NCBI GenBank assembly: GCA_964623885.1
Contig: CAZUVM010000246.1
Coordinates: forward strand, 1-41,840
DNA: 41,840 nt
Direction of reading: 5' to 3'
Source: CAZUVM01 sp964623885
GTDB taxonomy: Bacteria > Verrucomicrobiota > Verrucomicrobiia > Limisphaerales > UBA8199
The number at the start of each line of letters is the position of its first letter. Position 1 is the stretch's first letter. Under the pieces are notes generated by a model. It ran no database searches and had not been told where the DNA came from. It saw only the letters and a program-made list of their open reading frames with translations. The translations under genes were made by a program, and so were the position numbers. This document shows, piece by piece, positions 14,730 through 23,813 of the stretch.

Positions 14730-17700
14730 TTACTCTTCCTCAAGCGGCGCAAAGCCGCGTCGCAGGCAATTCTCGGTAACCACTCGCGGCACAAGAAAAT
14801 TCTGCAAATATTCCCGCCCGCCGGCTTTGGTGCCACCGCCGGACATTTTGAATCCCCCGAACGGTTGGCGTTCAACAATAGCGCCTGTGATCGTGCGATT
14901 AATATATAGGTTCCCGCAAACTAACTCCGCTTTCACCCGGTCAATATTGGTCGGGCTGCGCGAATAGCATCCACCCGTCAGCGCAAACTCACCGTCGTTG
15001 CCCAGGGCCAGGGCTTCGTCGAAATCCTTGGCGCGGCTTACTGCGAGCACAGGGCCGAAGATTTCTTCGCGGAACAATCGGCTATCGGCTGGAACCTCGG
15101 CAAAAATGGTGGGCGGCACATAACAGGCCTCGGGTTCTTGCGGCACGTTGCCTTGCCAGGCGAGTCGCGCCTCTTTTTTGCCACCGTCAATGATCCCTAA
15201 AATGCGTTGCTGGGCATCGCGGCTGATCACCGGGCCGATGACTGTTCCCGGTGTTTCAGCGGGACCAACTCGAAGAGAGGCAGCCGCGGCGACGAGCCGT
15301 TCAAGAAACTTGTCGTAATTGTCCGCAAGCACGATCAAACGCGACAAGGCGCTGCACTTCTGTCCTTGATAGCCGAAAGCCGACGCGATGCAGCCAGTTA
15401 CTGCCTCGTCCATATCTGCGTCGTTGTCGATGATCAGGCAGTTTTTTCCTCCCATCTCGCAAACGACCTTCTTTAGATTCTCCTGGCCGGGTGCGGTCTT
15501 GCCGGCGCTCTCCCAGATCTTCAAGCCAACTTCTTTCGAGCCGGTGAATGCAATGAAATCGATTCGCGGATGGGCGACCAGATGCGCGCCCACTTTGCTG
15601 CCTGGGCCCGTTAGCAAATTCGCCACGCCCGCGGGCAGACCGGCCTCTTCAAGCAATTCCATGAGCCGAGCGCCGATTACGGGAGTTTGGTCCGATGGTT
15701 TGATGATCACGGCGTTACCGGCAACCAGTGCGGCCGTTGCCATGCCAGTCAGGATTGCGAGCGGGAAATTCCACGGCGCAATGATTACCCCTACGCCTCT
15801 GGGCCACCAGTATTGGAAATTACTTTCTCCAGCGACGACTTGCGTGCGTTGTGGCTCGCTCAATTCACGCATCACCGCGGCATAGAAATTGCAGAAATCA
15901 ATTGCTTCGGCCACGTCCGCATCGGCCTCAGCCCAACTTTTTCCCGCTTCCAGAATTTCCCATGCGCAAAGCGCCGCTTTGTCCCGGCGCATCAGCGAGG
16001 CCACCTTTTCCAGCACCGCGGCTCGATCCGCTGCCGGTGTGCGTCCCCAGGCAGGCTGCGCAGATCGAGCCGCTGATAACGCGGCTTCGGCATGATCGAT
16101 ATTTGCCTGTGCGGCGTAGCCGACGACTTCCTTCTGGTTGGCTGGATTGAGCGAAGGCAACCAGTCGTTCGTCGAAACAGGCTTTCCTTTGATTACCAGA
16201 TTGTGACGGCGGCCAAGTTGCTGGCGGATCTGTCGAACGGCGCCGGCAATTTTTTCCCGTTCTTCGGCCTTGGTGAAATCGGTGTGGGGCTCATTGTGAA
16301 ACTTGTGGAAACCTGCACTTTGAGGTTCGCTCCCTGAAGCACTCTCTTTCGGCGCAGGCTGCGCCGGATTCTTCAACAATTCCTCGCGACTGGCGCCTTT
16401 GGCGAATTTATTAGCCAGAAATCCCTCGTTCGAAGTGTTTTCAAGCAATCGCCGCACGAGGTACGCCATTCCGGGCAGCAGTTCGCCCACTGGGCAATAT
16501 TCCCGAAGTCGACAACCTGACTGCACCACCGCCGCTTTGATGGAATCGGCCATGCCATAGAGCATTTGAAACTCAAACGTCTTGCGATCGATCCCAAGCC
16601 GCTCAGCGTGGGCCAGCACATGCGCAATGCTGCGCACATTATGGGTGGCAAAGGCCGCATCCAACACGTCCTCATTTTCCAACAACTGCAGCGAGAGCTT
16701 CTCAAAATTGGCGTCCGTTTCCGGTTTCCGATCAAATACCGGCACCGGCCAGCACCGCTGGCGCGCCATTGTGGTTTCGTAATCCCAATAGGCTCCTTTC
16801 ACCAGGCGAATGGTAATTCGGCGTTGCTGCGCTCGCGCCCAGGCCATGAGATCTTCGAGATCCGCCTCGCAGTCCCGTAGATAGGCCTGCAAAGCGATGC
16901 CGCAAGCCGGCGCTTTCGAAAACTCGTTTTCGCTGAATAGACGCTTAAATAGCTGCAAGGTCAGGTCCTTGAGCGAATAACTCTCCATGTCGAAATTGAT
17001 GAATGCGCCCAAGCCAATGGCATGACGCAATAAAGGGTGGAACCGCTCCGAGATCTTCGCAATGGCTGTTTCCGGGTCCGCCGGATTGATTTGGGAGTAT
17101 AGCGCCGAAATCTTTACCGACACATTCAGCGGCGACAATGCGACGCGCGGGCTGGCATTACCCACGCAGGGATGTTTCCACTGTTTCGTTTCGCGCGCCA
17201 ACAGGTCCATCAAACTCAGGTAGCGCTGCGCGTACTGGTCCGCTTCGGCTTCGCTCACCACGGCCTCTCCCAGTACATCGACGGTAAAAGCTATCCCTTG
17301 CTCGTGAAGTTTGCGCAGTGTGGCGGTGATCTCTTTGGGTTCGTTGCCCAGCATAAACTGCCGGGCCATGCCGCTGACCTGTGCCTTAATCCCGGAGCCA
17401 AAAAGCCATGACGCGCCGCCGGCGGCTTTGAGGCCCAGTCGCAGCGCAGGGGAGAGCTTCACCTGTTCTTCACCGAGATACTCCTGCAAGTGACGTCCGA
17501 TTTCGCTCGAGGAATTCAGTGTTGGCAAGACGTCAACAAACCGGAACAACTGGGTTTTGAAATGTTCATCCTTCATCGCCCAATCCATGAGCGTGCCGTA
17601 GAACCCCTTTTTGCTGAACAGCGAAGGCGTTTCCGCCTGATCCATCAAGGTGAAGAGTCGCTCGCCCCATTGGCGAATGGCTCCTTCAAGCTCGTTGCTG

Positions 17701-17750
17701 GAAATCAGATTGTTCTGCTTTCGCGGTGGTTGCGCATTAATAATGCTCAC
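14730..17750 (-). CDS. putA: Bifunctional proline dehydrogenase / glutamate semialdehyde dehydrogenase
   Basis: Oxidises proline to glutamate in two steps with FAD then NAD. It is 1006 residues: an N-terminal helical arm, a proline dehydrogenase barrel at about 130-440 (IRLVKGAYWDYET, QMLYGMADSIK, REYCPVGELLPGMAYLVRRLLENTSNEGF), then an aldehyde dehydrogenase domain at about 500-985. The aldehyde dehydrogenase base is E765 in CEMGGKNCLI and the nucleophile is C799 in YQGQKCSALSR. It lacks the ribbon-helix-helix DNA-binding domain of enterobacterial PutA and the long C-terminal domain, so it is the short form and not an autorepressor. Start codon is GTG 17750 with no evident Shine-Dalgarno. 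The upstream hydrolase gene ends 62 bp away on the same strand. Confidence 0.95.
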   Translation of the reverse strand: MSIINAQPPRKQNNLISSNELEGAIRQWGERLFTLMDQAETPSLFSKKGFYGTLMDWAMKDEHFKTQLFRFVDVLPTLNSSSEIGRHLQEYLGEEQVKLSPALRLGLKAAGGASWLFGSGIKAQVSGMARQFMLGNEPKEITATLRKLHEQGIAFTVDVLGEAVVSEAEADQYAQRYLSLMDLLARETKQWKHPCVGNASPRVALSPLNVSVKISALYSQINPADPETAIAKISERFHPLLRHAIGLGAFINFDMESYSLKDLTLQLFKRLFSENEFSKAPACGIALQAYLRDCEADLEDLMAWARAQQRRITIRLVKGAYWDYETTMARQRCWPVPVFDRKPETDANFEKLSLQLLENEDVLDAAFATHNVRSIAHVLAHAERLGIDRKTFEFQMLYGMADSIKAAVVQSGCRLREYCPVGELLPGMAYLVRRLLENTSNEGFLANKFAKGASREELLKNPAQPAPKESASGSEPQSAGFHKFHNEPHTDFTKAEEREKIAGAVRQIRQQLGRRHNLVIKGKPVSTNDWLPSLNPANQKEVVGYAAQANIDHAEAALSAARSAQPAWGRTPAADRAAVLEKVASLMRRDKAALCAWEILEAGKSWAEADADVAEAIDFCNFYAAVMRELSEPQRTQVVAGESNFQYWWPRGVGVIIAPWNFPLAILTGMATAALVAGNAVIIKPSDQTPVIGARLMELLEEAGLPAGVANLLTGPGSKVGAHLVAHPRIDFIAFTGSKEVGLKIWESAGKTAPGQENLKKVVCEMGGKNCLIIDNDADMDEAVTGCIASAFGYQGQKCSALSRLIVLADNYDKFLERLVAAAASLRVGPAETPGTVIGPVISRDAQQRILGIIDGGKKEARLAWQGNVPQEPEACYVPPTIFAEVPADSRLFREEIFGPVLAVSRAKDFDEALALGNDGEFALTGGCYSRSPTNIDRVKAELVCGNLYINRTITGAIVERQPFGGFKMSGGGTKAGGREYLQNFLVPRVVTENCLRRGFAPLEEE

Positions 17751-17812
17751 AAATCAAATTTGCCCCACGCTACCCGCTTAATCAAATCGTCCAAATGGAT
17801 GAATGCTTTTAT

Positions 17813-20800
17813 TTAGTAGCGCGCTAAGATCTGGACCGTGCCAATGTTTCCTGGCAACTCCACCCAATCGCCTCCAAATAGCTTTTGGACACGGCCATCA
17901 ACTCGCACCTCCTGGATAGGTTTTTCTCCGGGCGTACGGAACCTGAGCCGAATCCGTTTGGGCGGATTTCTACGCGGGCCGTCCACCTGTGCCGTGATCT
18001 GGTGGTCTCCACCCTTGTAGAGCAAACTCACGCGCCCGAAATAAGTTTTAGCGCGTTGGATGCCGCAGGTCGCGTTGGCCTTCAGCCACTCCCGTGGAAT
18101 TGCCTGGCCGAGCAGCAACACGTCACCCTCCTCTCGTACGAATAATTGGCGCAGCCAACCGCATACGTTCGATTCATCCGAACTCTTGAAATGGTCGCCT
18201 CGCCAATCGCCCAATTCTGGCAAGGCGTGTTCGGTATTCATGTGCACATCCGGGAAATGACAGGCCGCAAGGGCGTTGAAGAGCGCTCGTAAGGCATGCT
18301 TCACATCGTCCCTGTACAAGTAGGGTTCTACATCCAATAGCAGGCAGGCTTGCATGGACATGCCGCCATGATTGAACCACTCCCGTTCAAAATCTACCGG
18401 TGTATAACCATACTGTGTCGAAAGGAACAGGTTGTCCTCGTAGTCCCGCACAATCCAATCCGCCTCCTGCGAGTGGGGATCCAGCGCGCGGGTAATCAGC
18501 AAGTGGAGCGATCCCTCGAGTGTCTGGCAAATCCATCCAAAGCTGCGGCCGCGGCGAAGAACTTGCGAGGGTATCTGCGGGACCGCGGTGCCGTTTCGCA
18601 ACCGGACGACCGGGGAGCGTTGGGAAGCGACCTCAAAGTTCGCCAGCAGGCTCTCTCGATATGCATCGGCGGCTTTGCGAACCCTGCTCGCTTCCGGGTG
18701 TTGGATTTGTTCCAGCGTCCATGCTGCCGAATCCAAACCCCGCCAAGTGTAACAGCTTGTCGAAAGCCAAGGCCACCAATCCCCGATGTCTTCAAGATCG
18801 CCCGGTGGCAGCAGGCCCCGTTCGAGTTTATCACGGCCTGCGGTTCTATCCGTTTGGCCGATGATCCAGTTCGCCCCGGCGAGAATGCCAGGGGCGGCGC
18901 GCCGCAGCCATGCATCGTCGCGTGTGAATCGATAATGCTCGGCCAGGCACCATAGGATCCAGCCGTGGTGCTGGTTATAGCCACCCGCCTCGTAACCACC
19001 GGCTCCATAGAGCACACCTTCCCGGGAATTAAAGTCGCCAGGCAAACCGACTGTGCCTTGATACTTCAACCAGGCGTCCAGGCAGGCTTGGGCTTCCTCG
19101 TGATAACCACGACGATCTAATTCGACCACCATCATGCACGATTCGTTTCCATACGCGCCGTAAGCAAATGAGCCCACTCGCGCAAACCGTCTCGTGCTGT
19201 TCGGCTCACGCTCACAGTTGACCAGCAAATGCTCGGCTTGTGCCCGGTAGAATCGGTTTAGCACCGGCTCAGGCGTCATCAATTGTGCTCCTTGATCGAG
19301 TCGTGCGCGCCAATACTCCGCTACGGTCGCTCTCTCGTGATCAAAATCCAGCCTGGTTAACGCTTCCACTTCGTTCGTCTCGGTCAAAAGCAAATATGGA
19401 AGCTTCACTACAACACGCCGGCTTTCTCCCTGCTGAAGCGACCAGCTCCAAGTCAGGTTATCATCTTTGGTGGTTGGGCTCCCTGTGTTGAGCCCGCAGG
19501 TGATTTGGCCGCGCAGATTCCGGCCCAACCATAGCCGACCTTTACTGTCCGCATGCACATTCTCGGTCGCTCCTCCCGCCACACAGCGAAGCGGCAGCGA
19601 GGCGGCTACCGGCCCTGCCGAAATATTTGTGAAAGTAAAACTGGCCAGAAACGCGGCGGGGGTGTCGCCTTGAGGTGGTGACTCACTAATATGCTTTCTA
19701 TCCAGCTCCGTGACGAAGGCGGTTTGGAGGATACGCAAACCGGATTCCTGCCAGGTGGTCTCGCAAATCGGCAAGGTATCCTCCTGCAACCGTCGATCCA
19801 CCAGCACGCGTGACGGACCGAACCGGACCTCGACGGGTGCCGGCTCGGCCGAGAGTCGCGGAGTGTCCTGTCCAGGTCGATCCCGCAAAAAATGATCATT
19901 GAGCCGAAATTTGACGGATCCATCAGCTTCGAGCTGAAATCTTTGGCGGCCGCCGTCTAGTCCCAGTGGAAAATACATGCGCGATCTTTTTGGCGGCATA
20001 TTCGACCACGCGCCACCCCAGGTTTGCTCCGGCATTTCAGCAACGCGATCATAGAGTGTTCTTGTCTTATTCTCCGTTTGTTCCCGGGCTATGGATTGAT
20101 AGTTGCGAGTATCCTCGGCGGGCAGGACCGCTGCACCAAGCTCCGGGAGAAACAAAACCCCGGCCTTCAGATCGTCCGCTGCGAAGCTAAAAGTTTGATT
20201 TCCTGCAATTACGGTGACGATGGTTCGATCAAAAGTGTTCGGATCATCGTTGGTTGCCACGGTTATTGAAAGGACCTGTACTAGGTCCGACGGGGAGTCC
20301 ACGCGATTCACTTCTCCGTTGAACGCCGTGAATCGTAATTTGGCTTTAGGCGCGATTTTCCAAACGACGCGCGCGGTTCGCTGGCCAAGTTGGGAATCAG
20401 TAAACGCTTGAATGCGTTTAATTTTAATCTGCCCTGACACCGGGCTGACCCGCAGCTTGAGGGTATAACGAAATGTTGCTGCGTAATCCTTAAGCGCAGG
20501 AAACTCTTTGGCATTCACTGGGCGAAACGTAAAGGTCACGGACGACCCATTCGTCTTTGGTTCTGTGTCGGCGATTCGCCAGCCGCCTTGATACCAGTTG
20601 CCCAGTTCCATCCAGCCGACATCGCCGCCGCCTGGCTCCCGATCCTTGGGCAAGTGCTGCTCGGGCCACCGGCTGCCCCAATACTCCAGGCGCACCGACT
20701 CAATGGGCGGCGCCATACCGTCGAACTCGACGATGACCTGATGAATCTCCCGCGGATCTTCCCAAACGACACCATTTCCCTCCGGCAGAGCCTTCCCGAA

Positions 20801-20884
20801 CGGAGCCGCGTCAAACGGCTCGCCGAATGCAGCAGCTCCGAGGAGCACCAGCACGAGAAGCAATAGATCCTTTTGCTGATTCAT
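17813..20884 (-). CDS. Secreted six-hairpin glycosidase-like protein
   Basis: A 1023-residue exported protein. A signal peptide is clear (MNQQKDLLLLVLVLLGAAAFG). Residues 25-180 resemble a beta-sandwich carbohydrate-binding or accessory domain. About 200-540 is beta-rich with a GH-like substrate-recognition look. About 550-900 is a helical (alpha/alpha)6-type barrel, with repeats such as AYGNESCMMVVELDRRGYHEEAQACLDAWLKY and YNQHHGWILWCLAEHYRFTRDDAWLRRAAPGILAGANWI. A C-terminal beta domain ends the chain. This architecture is typical of glycoside hydrolases and glycan phosphorylases acting on plant or microbial polysaccharides, but I cannot name a family or the catalytic acid. It follows the 776-residue hydrolase gene by 15 bp, so the two are surely co-transcribed. 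Confidence 0.75.
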   Translation of the reverse strand: MNQQKDLLLLVLVLLGAAAFGEPFDAAPFGKALPEGNGVVWEDPREIHQVIVEFDGMAPPIESVRLEYWGSRWPEQHLPKDREPGGGDVGWMELGNWYQGGWRIADTEPKTNGSSVTFTFRPVNAKEFPALKDYAATFRYTLKLRVSPVSGQIKIKRIQAFTDSQLGQRTARVVWKIAPKAKLRFTAFNGEVNRVDSPSDLVQVLSITVATNDDPNTFDRTIVTVIAGNQTFSFAADDLKAGVLFLPELGAAVLPAEDTRNYQSIAREQTENKTRTLYDRVAEMPEQTWGGAWSNMPPKRSRMYFPLGLDGGRQRFQLEADGSVKFRLNDHFLRDRPGQDTPRLSAEPAPVEVRFGPSRVLVDRRLQEDTLPICETTWQESGLRILQTAFVTELDRKHISESPPQGDTPAAFLASFTFTNISAGPVAASLPLRCVAGGATENVHADSKGRLWLGRNLRGQITCGLNTGSPTTKDDNLTWSWSLQQGESRRVVVKLPYLLLTETNEVEALTRLDFDHERATVAEYWRARLDQGAQLMTPEPVLNRFYRAQAEHLLVNCEREPNSTRRFARVGSFAYGAYGNESCMMVVELDRRGYHEEAQACLDAWLKYQGTVGLPGDFNSREGVLYGAGGYEAGGYNQHHGWILWCLAEHYRFTRDDAWLRRAAPGILAGANWIIGQTDRTAGRDKLERGLLPPGDLEDIGDWWPWLSTSCYTWRGLDSAAWTLEQIQHPEASRVRKAADAYRESLLANFEVASQRSPVVRLRNGTAVPQIPSQVLRRGRSFGWICQTLEGSLHLLITRALDPHSQEADWIVRDYEDNLFLSTQYGYTPVDFEREWFNHGGMSMQACLLLDVEPYLYRDDVKHALRALFNALAACHFPDVHMNTEHALPELGDWRGDHFKSSDESNVCGWLRQLFVREEGDVLLLGQAIPREWLKANATCGIQRAKTYFGRVSLLYKGGDHQITAQVDGPRRNPPKRIRLRFRTPGEKPIQEVRVDGRVQKLFGGDWVELPGNIGTVQILARY

Positions 20885-20899
20885 TTGCCGGATTGGTCG

Positions 20900-23230
20900 T
20901 CAACCACCTTCCGGCTCTTCCCGCACCACCTTATGCAGGGTTCTTCCCACTCGAACCTGCTCATCACCAAAACCGTGATAGATCCTCACTTGCCGCGACC
21001 GCGTCAAAGGCCGCCCGTCCAGGCTGCGGAGAGTGAACAAGGGCGCGTTGGTGTAGGTGAGCCCATTCCAATTGCTCGCGTGAAAAGCAACGAATGTCGA
21101 CGATTCAACTACAAAGCCAAATGTAGGCAAAACGATCTTACCTCCGAGCCTCGAGGTGCAAACGTAATTGTTCTTGCCGGCATTTACCGTCACTTCGACG
21201 GCATCTGCTCCTTGACCAAATGAGGTCTTCTGCACCATGTGGTCGCCGGTGAGAAACTGGTGGCCCGTCATTTGCATGCGCGCGGTCAGTTCGTTCAATG
21301 GCGAAAGCACTTCGTAGGTATTCTTGATGAAACGATCCAGCGGATGCAGTCCTTCCGTCCAGCCATGGTCACCACGCATGAACAGGTCCTCGCCATCGCT
21401 CCTGGCAGACGGCTCCTTGCTTGGTTGTTTCCAGTACAAATGAGCGGGAATGTTGTGGTAATTCAGCGGGCGGCCCAGGCTGATATGATACAGAACATAG
21501 TTCGCGGCCTGGCGTGGGTCGTAGCCGTATTTGCCATAAATCGCAATGCAATCGCGATAGACCAGGTCAAACAGTGGCACGACCGTGGCCCCCAGTTTGT
21601 CCGGCAGCTTTGCGTCATGATAATAGTGGCCGCTCACGCCCGTTAACCCTTCGAAAAAATCGGCATGCGGGATCGCCCATTCACGTCCGCATTCGCTGCC
21701 AAATACGCCGAACATTCCGCGCGTATAATCCGACAGCGCCTGTTTCCATTTCATGTCATCGGCGCGCGTGAGCCGGTGGGCGAGGTCGTAACATTCCTGC
21801 AAGCCGGCCGCATAGGTCGTATCGATGAAATAGCTGTTGGCGGCAGTGAGTTTTTTCACCGCCGGCAAATTCTGTGGACGTTGCGCCAGGCCCAGCGCCA
21901 TTTGGGAGCAGGTCAAATAGGCGCGGCCGCCGGCCCATCGCCCGCCTTGCGCAAGCTTCTGCTCGTCGGTTTTCATAATCAGGTGCTCGTCCCACGATGG
22001 CGAGTCGCGATAAATATCCTGATAATTGTCATGCAGGCAGAAGAGATATCCGAGCTTGCGAACTCGTTCAGAACAGTCCGCTAACGCGGAGTCGCCGCCA
22101 CATTCCGGCGCTGCGGGGAGGATGTCCGGGTGCTGGTTGTCATAACCACGATGAATCCAACCACCTACGGTGAAGAGCACTTTATCGAGGCGCAGGTCTT
22201 TTTGGTAGTGCTCGGCAACCTGTGCAGCCTCATCAAACGTCCAGTTTAGCCGCACGGACTCTTCTTTAATGCTGGCTTCATTCATCCGGCGATCGAGTGC
22301 GCTCCAGAGCTTAATGTTCGCCGCGCCGAACAGTTTCGCGCGCTCCGGATCGGTTTTGAGCTTCTGGTCCCACGTGACCAGCAACCCCCGGTCCTTTGCG
22401 ACGAGACGGTACGCTTTGGCGATGCTTATGTAATCGCCCTTGCCGAGGAATTGTATCCGAATGACTCGGGCAGTGCTGTTCAGCACAAGCGACGAGCTCA
22501 CGCGTTGATGAGCTTGACTGCGTTGGTTTACGTTGTTCGTAACGGAAGACAGGATCTCGCTCCGTAGGTCCACAGCGACGTAAGGATCCTCCCAGGTGAC
22601 CAACGCTGCGGCCCCGTTCTGGACGAGACCGAGCATCTGCATGTGACAACCTTCGTAGGCCGAAGTATCGAATCGATGCGTAAAGCTCAGCCCGCTGTCC
22701 GCCGGCACCAGCAGCCCTTCCCGCACCGGTACCACCACGTAACCGTGCGCCGCATCAGTGACCCCCAGCACATCATCCAGCAGCGACACATTTTCGATTA
22801 GCAGTTCATCGTCTTCTTGATAGCTGATCTCAAGGGTACGTTGGTCAGGCAGCGCCCGCACGATCACGTGCAGTTCCGCCAATTGGTCGAGGCTCAGCGG
22901 GTGAAAGGAAACCATCAACTCAATGGCTGCAGATTGAATTGCACAGCGAGCCAGCGGAAACGTGCGTATTTGCTCGTGAAAGTTCAGTTTAACCGTTCCC
23001 AGCCGCGCTTCCGTTTCCCGCGGCGCCCACGTTACTCCCGCCGATTTATCCAGAATTTCGGCTCGTCCATCGGTTGTCAGCGTGAACCGGAAGTAAGGCG
23101 TCTCGACTTTTGCCGTGGGATTAACATTGGTGGCGGCGAGGGCGGATGCAGCCAGGCGAACCAGCAATAAAACCGCAGCAAGATTTTCTACCGTTCTCTT
23201 TCCGATTCCAGTTGGTCCTTTGTTGTTCAA
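20900..23230 (-). CDS. Secreted TIM-barrel glycoside hydrolase-like protein (DUF5696/GH101-like)
   Basis: A 776-residue exported protein, probably a glycosidase. From the TTG at 23230 the N-terminus gives a charged region and a hydrophobic core (VENLAAVLLLVRLAASALAA), i.e. a signal peptide. An N-terminal beta-sandwich (about 40-260) precedes a TIM-barrel-like region with VLFTVGGWIHRGYDNQHPDILPAAPECGG, LGYLFCLHDNYQDIYRDSPSW and ANSYFIDTTYAAGLQECYDLAHR. The acidic residues in these blocks are the likely catalytic candidates. A C-terminal beta domain ends in VLPTFGFVVESSTFVAF. This layout recalls GH101 and DUF5696 proteins; the assignment is from pattern memory. The start is unusual: no ATG or GTG is available in frame near the signal, and a TGA lies nine bases upstream of the TTG. 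Confidence 0.7.
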   Translation of the reverse strand: MNNKGPTGIGKRTVENLAAVLLLVRLAASALAATNVNPTAKVETPYFRFTLTTDGRAEILDKSAGVTWAPRETEARLGTVKLNFHEQIRTFPLARCAIQSAAIELMVSFHPLSLDQLAELHVIVRALPDQRTLEISYQEDDELLIENVSLLDDVLGVTDAAHGYVVVPVREGLLVPADSGLSFTHRFDTSAYEGCHMQMLGLVQNGAAALVTWEDPYVAVDLRSEILSSVTNNVNQRSQAHQRVSSSLVLNSTARVIRIQFLGKGDYISIAKAYRLVAKDRGLLVTWDQKLKTDPERAKLFGAANIKLWSALDRRMNEASIKEESVRLNWTFDEAAQVAEHYQKDLRLDKVLFTVGGWIHRGYDNQHPDILPAAPECGGDSALADCSERVRKLGYLFCLHDNYQDIYRDSPSWDEHLIMKTDEQKLAQGGRWAGGRAYLTCSQMALGLAQRPQNLPAVKKLTAANSYFIDTTYAAGLQECYDLAHRLTRADDMKWKQALSDYTRGMFGVFGSECGREWAIPHADFFEGLTGVSGHYYHDAKLPDKLGATVVPLFDLVYRDCIAIYGKYGYDPRQAANYVLYHISLGRPLNYHNIPAHLYWKQPSKEPSARSDGEDLFMRGDHGWTEGLHPLDRFIKNTYEVLSPLNELTARMQMTGHQFLTGDHMVQKTSFGQGADAVEVTVNAGKNNYVCTSRLGGKIVLPTFGFVVESSTFVAFHASNWNGLTYTNAPLFTLRSLDGRPLTRSRQVRIYHGFGDEQVRVGRTLHKVVREEPEGG

Positions 23231-23239
23231 ACTCAGGCT

Positions 23240-23326
23240 TCACTCAGACTCCACTAAGCCGCCTCGTGGCTCCAGTTTATTCGTTACGAGTTCCGCATGC
23301 CGAGTGAGGTGCGTGTAGCTGTTCAT
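23240..23326 (-). CDS. Possible 28-codon leader ORF before the hydrolase pair
   Basis: An ATG-initiated frame (MNSYTHLTRHAELV...) ending in TGA at 23240-23242. It is in the same frame as the 776-residue hydrolase and stops nine bases before that gene's TTG start. Its last codons overlap, as GTGA, a second short frame (GTG 23243 to stop 23121, 40 codons, beginning VKPEFEQQRTNWNRKE) that has GGAG five bases ahead. Whether either is translated is unknown. It could be a leader peptide, the decayed original N-terminus of the hydrolase, or chance. Confidence 0.2.
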   Translation of the reverse strand: MNSYTHLTRHAELVTNKLEPRGGLVESE

Positions 23327-23332
23327 AGCGGG

Positions 23333-23680
23333 CGTAGCGCAGGCCTCTGAGCCTGCCGTATCGCCGACCTCCGAGTCGGCGAGTGTTGGATCACAGCATT
23401 AGCTTAGTGCGTTCGCAGGCTTGTAGGATCGGGGCACGGACATAGGTGACGGTAAAGGGCACGGACATGGGTTACGCTTGATGTTTCAACCCGTGTGCAA
23501 AGTGACCGGGAGCGAGAATGGTTGCAAACCTCGAGAATAGCCCCTAAGAGCAGGATTTAAGGGGCTGTTGTCGAGGTTTGCAACCATTCGGTCAAACGCC
23601 AGCCAGTCTTTCATTTCCTCAGCGATGCTGCCCGAGTCGTCACCTATGTCTATGCCCCATGCCTGTAAGCCTGCGCTACG
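23333..23680. repeat. Nested multi-layer inverted-repeat element (MITE/REPIN-like)
   Basis: Three inverted-repeat layers sit inside one another. The outer layer, CGTAGCGCAGGC at 23333-23344, pairs perfectly with 23669-23680. The middle layer, GGGGCACGGACATAGGTGAC at 23431-23450, pairs 18 of 20 with 23639-23658. The inner layer, GAATGGTTGCAAACCTCGA at 23516-23534, pairs perfectly with 23571-23589. A further AGCCCCT/AGGGGCT (23539-23545/23560-23566) and TGACCG/CGGTCA (23503-23508/23589-23594) add to it. The middle motif also has a partial direct copy at 23458-23477. The centres of the layers differ (about 23506, 23544 and 23552), so the arms have diverged by insertion or deletion. No transposase is nearby. 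This looks like two inverted copies of a non-autonomous repeat. Confidence 0.75.
23339..23382. repeat. Two tandem GC-rich hairpins with matching loops
   Basis: GCAGGC-CTCTGA-GCCTGC at 23339-23356 and TCGCCGAC-CTCCGA-GTCGGCGA at 23361-23382. The two stems differ but the six-base loops differ by only one base, which suggests REP-like units. They form the left end of the nested palindromic element described at 23333-23680. Confidence 0.65.
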
Positions 23681-23762
23681 GGGGAATAGTCAATGTACTC
23701 AATCTACGCTTTCCAATTGCAACTTCAGGCTAGGGACGCTAGGAATTGTCTTGGATTCGGAA

Positions 23763-23790
23763 TTGACATCGTAACGCCAGAATGTAATCT
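23763..23790 (+). promoter_or_regulatory. Candidate promoter for the sulfate-assimilation operon
   Basis: A consensus TTGACA at 23763-23768 is followed by TGTAAT (23783-23788, spacing 14) or TAATCT (23785-23790, spacing 16), about 25 bp before the cysI start. The -35 is perfect and the spacing is imperfect. No SAM or other sulphur-linked riboswitch fold is seen in the short leader. Confidence 0.3.
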
Positions 23791-23813
23791 TTACCAAGAT
23801 AAGTGACTAACTT

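Noticed and set aside
23333..23680. Possible CRISPR array
   Set aside because: Repeats are inverted and nested, not regularly spaced direct repeats, and no cas gene is present.
23568..23774. 68-codon plus frame starting inside the palindrome
   Set aside because: Begins in an inverted-repeat arm and crosses the candidate promoter of cysI; no domain.
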